From Flavobacterium palustre (lineage in GTDB: Bacteria > Bacteroidota > Bacteroidia > Flavobacteriales > Flavobacteriaceae): a DNA stretch of 64,000 nt. The position numbers and the translations under genes were made by a program. Position 1 is the first letter of the stretch, and each line of letters opens with the position of its first letter. Positions 18,423 to 26,415 of this stretch are shown here, piece by piece. The stretch lies in contig NZ_BMGA01000002.1 in assembly GCF_014639535.1 (NCBI RefSeq), positions 248,001 through 312,000 of the forward strand, given 5' to 3'. The notes under the pieces were generated by a model. It made no database searches. It worked only from the letters and a program-made list of their open reading frames with translations, and was not told the origin of the DNA.

Positions 18423-19427
18423 TTATTTAACTTTAATAACAACTTTCCCTTTTGCCCGACCCGTTTCCACATAAGCCATAGCATCATTGGTTTGCTCAAA
18501 TGGAAAAACTTTATCAATAACGGGTTTTATAATTCCGGATTCTATCAATTTTGTTATTTCGCCCAATTGATTTCCTTCGGCTCTCATAAACAGGAATTTA
18601 AAAGCTACATTTTGTTTCTTGGCTTGTTTTCTGGCACTAGAACTTAAAAGTTTAATAACCAATTTTAACGGCCAAGACAAGCCAAGAGCCTCCGCAAATT
18701 CGGGAGTAGGAGGACCAACAAGTGAGATTAATTGCCCACCAGGTTTGAGAACTCGAAGTGATTTTTCAAGAATTTTTGGGTCACGATTACTATGCAAAAC
18801 CAAATCGTAATCTTTCAAAATAGTAGAGAAATCTTCTGTTTTGTAGTCAATAATTACATCAGCTCCCAGACTTTTGACTAAAGCTCTATTTTTTTCACTG
18901 GTTGTTGTAGCCACAAAAGCCCCCAAATGTTTGACAAATTGAATGGCAAAAGTACCCACACCTCCAGAACCAGCCTGAATAAATACTTTTTGTCCTTTTT
19001 TTATTTTTCCCATTTCAACAAGAGCTTGCCAAGCTGTTAAACCAACCAATGGAATTGAAGCAGCTTCTTCCATCGAAAGATTTTTGGGTTTTGGAGCAAG
19101 ATCAGCTTCATTTACGGCGATATATTCCGCAAAAGTGCCTATTCTATAATCTGCTACTCTTGAATAGACTTCATCCCCAACTTTGAATTTCTTTACGCCA
19201 GAGCCTACTTTAACGACCGTTCCAGCCATATCGTGCCCATTGACAAGTGGCGTTTTATAAAGCAAAAAGAGTTTGAACTCGCCATTTTTGATGAGTGAAT
19301 CTAACAAGTTTACACCCGCTGCGTGAATTTGAACCAGCACTTCATTTGCTTTCGCAACCGGTTCTGCTAATTGGGTAAGTTGCAGTTTTTCTTTTTTGCT
19401 GTATTTTGTTATGATAAATGCTTTCAT
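18423..19427 (-). CDS. NADP-dependent alcohol dehydrogenase/quinone oxidoreductase-like MDR protein
   Basis: This 334-residue medium-chain reductase has a GroES-like N-terminal domain with GHDMAG at 64-69. Its Rossmann domain carries GSGGVG at 153-158. It lacks the structural and catalytic zinc cysteines of alcohol dehydrogenases, so it belongs with zinc-free quinone or enone reductases. It starts six bases after the SDR stop at 19434 and is almost certainly in the same HxlR-controlled operon. Confidence 0.9.
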   Translation of the reverse strand: MKAFIITKYSKKEKLQLTQLAEPVAKANEVLVQIHAAGVNLLDSLIKNGEFKLFLLYKTPLVNGHDMAGTVVKVGSGVKKFKVGDEVYSRVADYRIGTFAEYIAVNEADLAPKPKNLSMEEAASIPLVGLTAWQALVEMGKIKKGQKVFIQAGSGGVGTFAIQFVKHLGAFVATTTSEKNRALVKSLGADVIIDYKTEDFSTILKDYDLVLHSNRDPKILEKSLRVLKPGGQLISLVGPPTPEFAEALGLSWPLKLVIKLLSSSARKQAKKQNVAFKFLFMRAEGNQLGEITKLIESGIIKPVIDKVFPFEQTNDAMAYVETGRAKGKVVIKVK

Positions 19428-19433
19428 TCCTAC

Positions 19434-20231
19434 TTATTTGTTTAGTTGTTTCAATACGTTTTTTTCTAAAATACCATAAGCAAAGTGCTGTAGATTTATC
19501 AAGGCAGGAGTATCTTTACCAACAATGTTTCTAAATTTGGGTTTGTCTGTTTGAATTACTTTAAGCACTTTTTCAACAACTAATATTGGATCTTCGGCTT
19601 TACTTACTAATTCGTCGGAGAATTTTTGAATTTTATTTCTTAAAGAGTTATAGTCTGGAATTCTATTTATAGTAGCAATTGAATTAGTAATAACATTTGT
19701 CTTAAAAGCAGCAGGTTCAATCATTGCTACCTCAATATTAAACTCATTCAATTCATAACGCAATGATTTGAAATAGCCTTCCAAGGCGTGTTTTGAAGCG
19801 GCATAGTAGGCAGTATTAGGAAACGACACCAATCCTATAATAGAACCTAAAGTGATGATTTTACCTGATTTTTGTTTTCTAAAATGAGGTAAGATGGCAT
19901 TGGTAACTTTGATGGTTCCCCAAAAATTAGTTTCCAATTGTTGTCTTCCTAACTCAATAGGCGTTTCTTCGGCAATTCCTGACACATAAAAGCCTGCATT
20001 GTTGATAAGGACATCCAATTTTGGTATTTCTTTAAAAAGTCTTTCCGAAAAGGAGTTTATTGACTGCTCCGAATCAAGGTCTAATGCAATCATTTTGAAT
20101 GGCAATTTTGACGCATACTTTTCTGGGTTTCGGCTTGTGCCAATGACATTGTGGCCACTTTGTTGAAGCTTGTTTGCGATTAACAATCCAAATCCTGACG
20201 ATGCTCCAGTAACTAAAATATTTTGTTTCAT
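19434..20231 (-). CDS. SDR-family oxidoreductase, HxlR-controlled
   Basis: This 265-residue classical SDR has TGASSGFG at 8-15, NNAG at 77-80 and Tyr143/Lys147 in YAASK. It is a paralogue of the SDR at 4562-5365 (93 of the first 150 residues identical, no gaps). It is the first gene of a reverse unit with the MDR reductase and is divergent from hxlR, with palindromic sites over its promoter. Repression by the HxlR protein and induction by a reactive carbonyl or quinone is the simplest reading. Confidence 0.9.
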   Translation of the reverse strand: MKQNILVTGASSGFGLLIANKLQQSGHNVIGTSRNPEKYASKLPFKMIALDLDSEQSINSFSERLFKEIPKLDVLINNAGFYVSGIAEETPIELGRQQLETNFWGTIKVTNAILPHFRKQKSGKIITLGSIIGLVSFPNTAYYAASKHALEGYFKSLRYELNEFNIEVAMIEPAAFKTNVITNSIATINRIPDYNSLRNKIQKFSDELVSKAEDPILVVEKVLKVIQTDKPKFRNIVGKDTPALINLQHFAYGILEKNVLKQLNK

Positions 20232-20265
20232 TTTTATTGTGTTTAAAAATTAATTTATAAATTTG

Positions 20266-20315
20266 CTTGCATTTTGCAAGTACAAATATAGATACATTAA
20301 CTTGTTATTTGCAAG
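20266..20315 (-). promoter_or_regulatory. SDR promoter flanked by two HxlR-type palindromes
   Basis: CTTGCATTTTGCAAG (20266-20280) is a perfect palindrome, and CTTGTTATTTGCAAG (20301-20315) is a second, imperfect copy 35 bases away. Between them, on the reverse strand, TATATTTG (complement of 20283-20290) matches the -7 consensus, and a TTG inside the second palindrome lies 21 bases upstream as -33. A regulator bound to both sites would cover the promoter. Confidence 0.72.
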
Positions 20316-20345
20316 TGGTTTTGGAAATATTTTTAATTTATTTTT

Positions 20346-20753
20346 ATGAAAGGAATAAAAAAAAGATCGGATTGCCCTATTAGCGGCACTTTAGACGTGT
20401 TTGGCGACAAATGGTCGTTTTTGATTATCAGGGATTTATTATTCAGAAAAGAGTGCACTTATGGTGATTTTTTAAAATCTGCCGAAGGAATTGCAACCAA
20501 TATTCTGGCAAGCAGATTGGTTACTTTGGAAGAAAATAAAATAATAGAAAAACTAGAACATCCAACGAGTAAAGCCAAAGTGTTGTATAAATTAACCAAA
20601 AAAGGAATTGATTTGTTGCCTATTTTAATCGAAATTCATCTGTGGTTTGATAAATATGGAACAACTCCGGAGGAAATTCGTGAAATGCTTGAACTTGTAA
20701 GGAAAGATAAAGCAGGTTTTATTGAAAACTTTACCAAGAATCTTGAGAGTTAA
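20346..20753 (+). CDS. HxlR-family transcriptional regulator
   Basis: The 135-residue winged-helix protein has the family signature: Cys near the N-terminus in DCPISGTLDVFGDKWSFLIIRDL, then FLKSAEGIATNILASRLVTLEE and the wing around KAKVLYKLTKKG. HxlR and YodB-like relatives sense aldehydes or quinones through that N-terminal Cys. It is divergent from the SDR-MDR operon and shares its operator region, so it likely controls those genes and itself. Confidence 0.93.
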   Translation: MKGIKKRSDCPISGTLDVFGDKWSFLIIRDLLFRKECTYGDFLKSAEGIATNILASRLVTLEENKIIEKLEHPTSKAKVLYKLTKKGIDLLPILIEIHLWFDKYGTTPEEIREMLELVRKDKAGFIENFTKNLES

Positions 20754-20787
20754 ACGGATTTCATTAAAATAGCATAAACAGAACACT

Positions 20788-21543
20788 ATGAAAAAAATAG
20801 GCCTAATTTTATTTTTAATTATAAGCATCAACGCTTTTGGACAATCAGCTCCGGTTGAGACAAATAAATTAGCTGAATTATATCCAACCCAAAAAGTAGT
20901 AAGCCGCTATCATAACGATTGGACCCAAAAATATTACCCAAAACGGATTCAAGAGTTTAAAAAAGAACCATTGGAGTTTGGGGAAATTGTCTTTATAGGA
21001 AATAGTATCACCGAAGGAGGGAAAGATTGGAGTGCCAGATTTGGAATAAACCATATCCGCAACCGGGGAATTGCTGGAGATGGTACCGATGGCGTATTGC
21101 AACGCTTGGACGAAATTATTTATTTCAAACCCAAAGCCGTATTTATCCTCATTGGAGTTAATGACCTCTTTAACCTTCATCACAATGAAGACAATCGTTC
21201 TTTAAAATATGATAAAATCGTTCCGTCAACCGAATATATAGCAAAGAATATCTTGAAAATTGCAAAAACAATTCATCGCAAATCACCAATTACAAAGATT
21301 TATGTGCGCACACTTTTGCCCAGCAGAAGAGAATTTTTGAAAGAAGATATTCTATCGGTGAATGCAATCATTAAAAAAAATGAGTCAAAAAGCTATTATA
21401 AAGTTATTGATTTATATGCTCAATTTGTGGATGCAGAAGGCGAACTACAAAAAGAATTGACCAAAGATGGCCTTCATTTGAATGACAAAGGCTATGAAAA
21501 ATGGGTTGATTTTGAGAAACCTATAGTTGGAGAAATTAAGTGA
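20788..21543 (+). CDS. Secreted SGNH/GDSL-type esterase
   Basis: The 251-residue protein has a signal peptide (MKKIGLILFLIISINAFGQ). The four SGNH blocks follow: GNSITEGG with the nucleophile Ser near residue 70, RGIAGDGTDG, IGVNDLF, and DGLHLNDKGY with the catalytic Asp and His. It resembles periplasmic acylhydrolases acting on acetylated sugars or lipids. It lies 34 bases after hxlR and ends before a strong terminator; shared transcription with hxlR is possible. Confidence 0.9.
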   Translation: MKKIGLILFLIISINAFGQSAPVETNKLAELYPTQKVVSRYHNDWTQKYYPKRIQEFKKEPLEFGEIVFIGNSITEGGKDWSARFGINHIRNRGIAGDGTDGVLQRLDEIIYFKPKAVFILIGVNDLFNLHHNEDNRSLKYDKIVPSTEYIAKNILKIAKTIHRKSPITKIYVRTLLPSRREFLKEDILSVNAIIKKNESKSYYKVIDLYAQFVDAEGELQKELTKDGLHLNDKGYEKWVDFEKPIVGEIK

Positions 21544-21583
21544 AAAAGGATTTACACAAAAAGTTTGAAAATATTAGGCATAA

Positions 21584-21615
21584 AAAAAACTCCTTAATTG
21601 CTTAAGGAGTTTTTT
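21584..21615 (+). terminator. Rho-independent terminator
   Basis: A 14-bp perfect stem (21584-21597 with 21602-21615) around a TTGC loop ends in a run of six T. It ends the hxlR-esterase unit, and the A-run on the left arm would also work from the other strand. Confidence 0.9.
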
Positions 21616-21650
21616 GTGGGCGATGAGGGATTAGAACTTAACCTCTAATA
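21616..21650 (-). other. Degenerate tRNA 3'-end, possible integration scar
   Basis: Read on the reverse strand, the bases next to the terminator end TAATCCCTCATCGCCCAC, the shape of a tRNA T-arm plus acceptor 3' strand. The preceding segment is disrupted and no complete tRNA folds. Integrative elements often leave such fragments. The rest of 21651-21870 holds no ORF; the palindrome AACTAGTT occurs twice at 21806-21825. Confidence 0.4.
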
Positions 21651-21870
21651 CGCTGATATATAATAAAATATATTAGTCTAAAACATAAGGATCTCGATTT
21701 TGCTCCTTTAAACAGATACAAATATCACTAAATCTTATACTGTAAATTTACTGATTAATAAGGTATTGACCAAATGCATCTACAATTAATTCATACTAAA
21801 AAATGAACTAGTTATTAAACTAGTTGGAGATTCTAGGGAAATTTATTCTCTGTTTTTTGGTTTCTTCTTT

Positions 21871-22074
21871 TCATCCAAAAATTAGCGGTTCTACTTGTTC
21901 AATTTTTAAACCTGCATACTGGCAGAACTCCTCAATGGTTACTAACTCATTTTCAAGCTTATTAAGGTTCTTTCTAATAGCTTGCAACATTCTAGCACTT
22001 TGTCTGTAACTCTTGCCTGTGATGCGTTCAATGTCTTTTGGATAGATGCATATTCTTTTAATTTGCGTTTTCAT
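21871..22074 (-). CDS. Small putative DNA-binding protein
   Basis: The 67-residue basic protein has a predicted helical pattern, IYPKDIERITGKSYRQSARMLQAIRKNL, then VTIEEFCQYAGLKIEQV. It resembles a short helix-turn-helix or MerR-type fold, and I do not recognise a named family. It is divergent from the 252-aa gene at 22351, whose leader carries a 15-bp palindrome, so it may be that unit's regulator. The 276-base gap between them has no other ORF. Confidence 0.6.
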   Translation of the reverse strand: MKTQIKRICIYPKDIERITGKSYRQSARMLQAIRKNLNKLENELVTIEEFCQYAGLKIEQVEPLIFG

Positions 22075-22309
22075 ACTCTATCTATAGCTTTGAGTAGGCT
22101 ATACTATACTTCTAATAGCCTTTTGTACTTTTTAAAATTACTGCAATTTAATCATTATTTTGAGACGTTCAATAATGATTGTTTATGCCCTATTGAGTCA
22201 TTTACGTCGTTTTAGGACATATCGAACGCCTCTCCCTTTTTATTGTTCTAAAATAGCTTAAAATTTGTTTCAAAATCAATCAGGAGATGTTGCAACAAGA
22301 TGATGATTG

Positions 22310-22324
22310 AGTGAATTATTCACT
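22310..22324. promoter_or_regulatory. 15-bp perfect palindrome upstream of the cassette
   Basis: AGTGAATTATTCACT is a perfect inverted repeat centred about 34 bases before the ATG at 22351. Its position suits an operator, perhaps for the divergent small protein. Confidence 0.45.
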
Positions 22325-22350
22325 GATTTATTAAACAAAATTTTGAAGTT

Positions 22351-23109
22351 ATGGCAAGGCAAAAAGGCATAATTAAATTAAAAGGTACTATCGGAGATAT
22401 TACTTTTTACAAAACGCAAGATGGACACTTAGCAAGAGAAAAAGGCGGAATTGACGCTAGTAGAATTGCAAGTGACCCAGCTTTTCAAAGAACACGTGAA
22501 AACGGTTCTGAATTTGGAAGAGCAGGTAAAGCTGGAAAGATTTTGAGAACAGCTCTTAGAGTTTTGCTTTTGAATTCTTCTGATAGCCGAATGGTGAGTC
22601 GTTTGACGCAATCTATGGTTAAAGTGATTCAGGCGGATACAACGAGTGAACGTGGATTGAGAAATGTGATTGATGGTGAAGCAGAATTGTTAACCGGATT
22701 TGAATTCAATATTCGTGGAAAACTGGGCACCAGTTTGTTTGCACCGTTTACTGGAGGTATCAACAGGGTTACCGGTGAAATATCGGTAGATATTCCACCC
22801 TTTATTCCATCGAATATGATTGCTGCTCCAGGAGGAACTACTCACTTCAAAATTATTTCAGCAGGTGTTGAAGTTGATTTTGAAAATGAAACTTTTGTAG
22901 AGCAACATTCTGAAACAGCAATTACGGCTTGGGATGCAACGGCTACAGCTATGATTAGCCATGTGAATACGGTTACACCTAACAGTACTAAACCACTATT
23001 TTTAGCTTTAGGTCTTGAGTTTTACCAAGAAGTAAATGGCAGCATGTATTCATTGAAAAACGGTGCTTACAACCCTTTATCGCTTATTGCAGTTGATGGA
23101 GGTGTCTAA
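22351..23109 (+). CDS. Conserved unknown protein, first gene of a four-gene cassette
   Basis: I do not recognise a named family for this 252-residue protein. The N-terminus (MARQKGIIKLKGTIGDITFY, then KTQDGHLAREKGG) is followed by an Arg-rich region containing RTRENGSEFGRAGKAGK. The C-terminal two thirds look like beta-sandwich sequence (IRGKLGTSLFAPFTGG, ISVDIPPFIPSN). The order GxxG, Tyr, basic residue, then PxxxRTRxxxxEF recalls DUF6266-type Bacteroidota proteins, but this is only a resemblance. No signal peptide or membrane helix is seen. The gene is followed 18 bases later by a DUF5675 gene and two tiny membrane-protein genes. A structural or phage-derived role is a guess. Confidence 0.75.
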   Translation: MARQKGIIKLKGTIGDITFYKTQDGHLAREKGGIDASRIASDPAFQRTRENGSEFGRAGKAGKILRTALRVLLLNSSDSRMVSRLTQSMVKVIQADTTSERGLRNVIDGEAELLTGFEFNIRGKLGTSLFAPFTGGINRVTGEISVDIPPFIPSNMIAAPGGTTHFKIISAGVEVDFENETFVEQHSETAITAWDATATAMISHVNTVTPNSTKPLFLALGLEFYQEVNGSMYSLKNGAYNPLSLIAVDGGV

Positions 23110-23127
23110 TCTCAATTTAGAATTTAG

Positions 23128-23532
23128 ATGATGGTTTTGTTTTTAACCAGAACTTATTTCCCTGAAGGAACTAATGGTAAACTCGAATGCGAAGGTAAGT
23201 TGATTTGTAAAACAATTGAATTACCGTGGAAGATGAACGAAACGAAAGTTTCCTGTATTCCGGAGGGGAAATATTTTATTAGAAAGCGATACAGTGCAAA
23301 GTATAAATGGCATTTAGAAATAATGGATGTATCCAATAGAAAATTTATTCTTTTTCATCCTGCTAATAATGCCCAAAAAGAATTACAAGGCTGTATTGCT
23401 CCTGTTACTAAACTTTCTGGACCTGGATTAGGTTTGATGTCCCGAAAAGCTTTTACGAAGCTAAAAGACATTGTATATAAAGCTTTAGACAATAAGGAAA
23501 GTGTCGAAATACTAATTCAATCTCACTATTAG
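23128..23532 (+). CDS. DUF5675-family protein
   Basis: The 134-residue protein matches DUF5675 from end to end: LTRTYFPEGTNG, ELPWK, VSCIPEGKY, the conserved HPAN (in ILFHPANNAQKELQGCIAP), then SRKAFTKLKDIV. The family is found in phages and mobile regions; its biochemical role is not established. It starts with two Met codons (23128 or 23131). It lies four bases before the next gene, in a tight cassette. Confidence 0.8.
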   Translation: MMVLFLTRTYFPEGTNGKLECEGKLICKTIELPWKMNETKVSCIPEGKYFIRKRYSAKYKWHLEIMDVSNRKFILFHPANNAQKELQGCIAPVTKLSGPGLGLMSRKAFTKLKDIVYKALDNKESVEILIQSHY

Positions 23533-23535
23533 ATT

Positions 23536-23751
23536 ATGAAAAAAATTATAAATAGAGCTTCAGCTCCCACTCCAAAGTTTTTTAAAGTGCTTCGAAATGT
23601 TGGTTTGGCAATGGCTGCCTTTGGTGGAACAATTTTAGCTGCTCCAATTGCTCTGCCTGTAATAGTAACAACTATTGGAGGTTATGTTGCTGTAGCAGGT
23701 GGTGTTTTGTCGGCTGTAAGCCAGCTTACTACAACTGATGACAGTCCATAA
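23536..23751 (+). CDS. Small membrane protein of the cassette
   Basis: The 71-residue protein has a basic N-terminus followed by two hydrophobic, Ala/Gly/Val-rich segments (about 23-50 and 52-64). It has the size and shape of a holin or a small pore former, but no family is recognised. It overlaps the next small gene by 14 bases. Confidence 0.65.
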   Translation: MKKIINRASAPTPKFFKVLRNVGLAMAAFGGTILAAPIALPVIVTTIGGYVAVAGGVLSAVSQLTTTDDSP

Positions 23752-23914
23752 CCAAACCTTGATGGGAACTGCCGGAGGCACATTTTTAAGTATAGTACCT
23801 AATATTCAATCTGAAGATATTGTAAAAACAGTTATTTTAGCTACTGTTGGAGCCGTTGTCAGTTTTATGATTTCGTTACTGCTTAAAAGCCTAAATAAGA
23901 AGCACAAAAAATAA
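23738..23914 (+). CDS. Small holin-like membrane protein
   Basis: This ORF of 58 codons begins at ATG 23738 (MTVHNQTLMGTAGG), overlapping the previous gene by 14 bases; Met 23762 is an alternative start. One clear membrane helix (VILATVGAVVSFMISLLL) is followed by a Lys-rich tail (NKKHKK), the typical layout of small phage holins or lysis proteins. It is the last gene before a terminator. The ORF is below common length cut-offs and easily missed. Confidence 0.6.
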   Translation: MTVHNQTLMGTAGGTFLSIVPNIQSEDIVKTVILATVGAVVSFMISLLLKSLNKKHKK

Positions 23915-23956
23915 GTTTAGCCCTAGTTGTGGTGACCTTTGGGTTAAGCAAAATGA

Positions 23957-23984
23957 AAGCCTGGTCGCAAGACCTGGCTTTTTT
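23957..23984 (+). terminator. Terminator of the four-gene cassette
   Basis: AAGCCTGGTC (23957-23966) pairs with GACCTGGCTT (23971-23980) around GCAA with a single T-T mismatch and is followed by TTTT. It lies 43 bases after the last small gene and between convergent genes. Confidence 0.85.
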
Positions 23985-23987
23985 ACT

Positions 23988-24893
23988 TTATGAAAATAAA
24001 TCATCCATTGATTTTAACCCCAACTGATTAAGACACTCTTTTCTATGTGATTTTATTCGTTTAAATTTTAATTTTCTCCTATTTCCTTTATACTTTAAAA
24101 TACTATCATTCCCTATTACTGTATGATCATATAACTTGTATACGGAACTTTCACCAGCTGCATATAATCTTAGCTTATGTGAAGCTTGAGGTGTTATCGC
24201 AATATTAAATCCCATCCCACCAACTCTAACACTCGGATAAAAAACACCATCAAATCCTTTTTGTACACACATTTCACTAAAAAGAGCAGATATTAAATAT
24301 TCATAATCGTTATCTGTATCTTCTTTTGAAAATTCTTCAGCTAAAAAATCTTGGATTTTCATTGAGTTTTCAATCATTTCAGGAGATTGAAATTTAAATA
24401 TTTCTTTGTATGCGTCTACTAATTCTTTTGTGAAACTATTTGTTTTATAAAATGTCTCTTTGAATACAATAGCTAATAAATTTAAATCTTCTTTTACATA
24501 CCATCTACTATACGTTATTTTTTGATAACCTTTTTTTCTTTTATCTCTCAGCCATTTTACCGCTTCAAAAGGAGCAATTGCTCGGGCATTGTCTAAATCT
24601 CCTTCTGATGGATTATCTGCAACAGTACATCCATAAAACATAGTTTTATGAGAAGTACTAGCTCTTTGGTATGTAGTATTATATTTTTGCGGCTTATATG
24701 AAAGTTGATCAACATAATTAAACTTTTGATATTTATAATTTGGACGAACTCTTATAATAGATTTGCCTTTATGGTAAGATACAACAATATGCCCTACTTG
24801 ACCAAGCGAATTAAGAAGATTTTTTATTTCATCTACAGGATATGTACTTAGTTCTAGTTCTTTTAAGCTCTTAATAATTTCGTCAACGCTCAT
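23988..24893 (-). CDS. RES-domain protein (orphan)
   Basis: The 301-residue protein has a helical N-terminal region of about 45 residues and then a RES domain: IIRVRPN at about 46-52, MFYG at 85-88, a following Glu in APFEAV, and the C-terminal block LISALFSEMC...FDGVFYPSVR. RES toxins break down NAD+ and are usually paired with a Xre-type antitoxin of about 120-150 residues. No antitoxin gene is visible on either side, and the N-terminal extension could be a built-in regulatory part. It converges with the cassette and lies next to DUF6943, a mobile-element gene. Confidence 0.8.
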   Translation of the reverse strand: MSVDEIIKSLKELELSTYPVDEIKNLLNSLGQVGHIVVSYHKGKSIIRVRPNYKYQKFNYVDQLSYKPQKYNTTYQRASTSHKTMFYGCTVADNPSEGDLDNARAIAPFEAVKWLRDKRKKGYQKITYSRWYVKEDLNLLAIVFKETFYKTNSFTKELVDAYKEIFKFQSPEMIENSMKIQDFLAEEFSKEDTDNDYEYLISALFSEMCVQKGFDGVFYPSVRVGGMGFNIAITPQASHKLRLYAAGESSVYKLYDHTVIGNDSILKYKGNRRKLKFKRIKSHRKECLNQLGLKSMDDLFS

Positions 24894-24945
24894 TTTGTTA
24901 ATTTTACATTTAAAAATATAAAATTAACAAATTATGGCAATTAAA

Positions 24946-25368
24946 CTATCGGTTGCTATAACGATGCAAAATAACTTTTCTCATATCATTGATTAAATTG
25001 ATGTTTTCGTGAAATTGTTTTTCTTTTTGTTCCAGAAGTTTTAAGGCCGCTACTTGTTTTAGATGCTCTTCGTGTTCCTGCATCATCAAACTGGCTTTAA
25101 GATTGAATTCTTTTGAAAAAATTTGAAGGCGTAAAAACGGAATAACCGAACCTACCAAAAATGGATGCCAAAACTTGGTTTTCCATAAGCTGTAAGCCAC
25201 AAAATAAATATTTTCACAATCTTCCTCATTTTGAAAAATGATTACAAAACTATTGGTAAATGGTTCTTTTTGGGGTTTGCCGCTGTTCATCCCTTTGTTC
25301 AGAATGAATAAATGCGGTTTGCTGTAGCACGTGTCTTTTTGGTGTGTCTTAATGATGAAATTTGGCAT
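24946..25368 (-). CDS. DUF6943-family protein of mobile elements
   Basis: The 140-residue protein starts MPNFIIKTHQKDTCYSKPHL and contains FILNKGMNSGKPQKEPFTNSFV and FLVGSVIPFLRL, the family pattern. Its C-terminal third is a Lys/Glu-rich helix that probably forms a coiled coil. DUF6943 genes are common in Bacteroidota integrative and mobilisable elements. Function unknown. Confidence 0.75.
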   Translation of the reverse strand: MPNFIIKTHQKDTCYSKPHLFILNKGMNSGKPQKEPFTNSFVIIFQNEEDCENIYFVAYSLWKTKFWHPFLVGSVIPFLRLQIFSKEFNLKASLMMQEHEEHLKQVAALKLLEQKEKQFHENINLINDMRKVILHRYSNR

Positions 25369-26415
25369 GGCTCAATAGTATTAAAAAATTCGACATTATT
25401 TATTGAAAAGAAAAAAGAGAAAAAAAGAAAGCCGTTATTACAGCAGGAATGACGAACGAAAATGGAGGGAGGAACGACCGACTGGAAGTGAGGAATGGAT
25501 GCTAAACTTGCTGTCTTTTTTTCTTTTTCTTTTCGATAAAATGCACCTACGTTCCTGTGACTATTTGTAGCAGGAACGCGATTCGGAAATCGGCAATCAA
25601 ACACCCCCAAGCACCGCAGGGAAAAGAATGGAGTTTACGGAATTCTTTTTCCCGAGGAGCGCCGTGGCGGTGTTGCGGCAATCGAGCAGCCACCATAGAC
25701 GCGGGAGTTGAGCGAAGGAACGTAGCGAAACGTAGCGGATATGAGCGTGTAACGGCGGGCTAACTATAAGCTCACCGCCTTTTGGCGGTTACCTTGATTT
25801 AGGGCAAAGTGAGGTTTTTACCGAACGGAGCCAAGCCCGATGGCTGAGCGAAGGAGCAACCGCTGAAAAAATAAAGGGCGGCAGACATAATACTGCTGGA
25901 ATGAAGTGTAGCGTAGTTTACGGAGCGAAACGGAATGAAGCGGTATTGTGGATGCATAAGCCCGACCGAACGCAGGAAGAGAACGTGTGAAGATGAGGAA
26001 CGAAACAGCGCAAAAAAATAGCTGCTTATTTTCAAGCTGCTGTTTTTTTTAGTGCTGTGAAGTGTCTGTGGAACGGAGGGAAACCAAACTATTGAATAGA
26101 AGTATTAGATTGCTTATTTACCCAAAAAGGTTCTTATGAAAATATAAGGTTGACCGACTGGAACAGCCGAACGGAACAAAGCGAACGACTGGAGAGAGAC
26201 CGATTGATTGCCCGTGATTTTTTACGTAATTTTTGTTTTGGAATCGATTTTCAAATTAATTTTATTCACTCCTTTTGGATTATTATAATGTAATATTTTT
26301 TATCGAGGTCGATCAATTGGAATGTAAAATGTCTTTTTACCAGAGAACGAAAAAGAGTCTTCTCGTTATTACAAAAATAATTGAAAGAAACAGATGTTAG
26401 TTTTAGGAGTACTTT
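25369..26415. other. Gene-free 1-kb block, GC-rich in its middle, full of short motifs
   Basis: No credible ORF is present. The bases 25681-25740 have 34 G/C of 60, far above the surrounding DNA. Short words related to GAGCGAA, GGAACG and GACCGACTGG recur many times. Inverted repeats include CGTTCCTG/CAGGAACG (25550-25557, 25571-25578) and ACCGCC-TTTT-GGCGGT (25774-25789). It lies beside a mobile-element gene and may hold a transfer or replication origin, though nothing proves it. Confidence 0.45.

Noticed and set aside
25299..25763. ORFs of 103 and 68 codons in the repeat-rich block
   Set aside because: They overlap DUF6943 or each other on opposite strands and look like chance frames in GC-rich repeat DNA.
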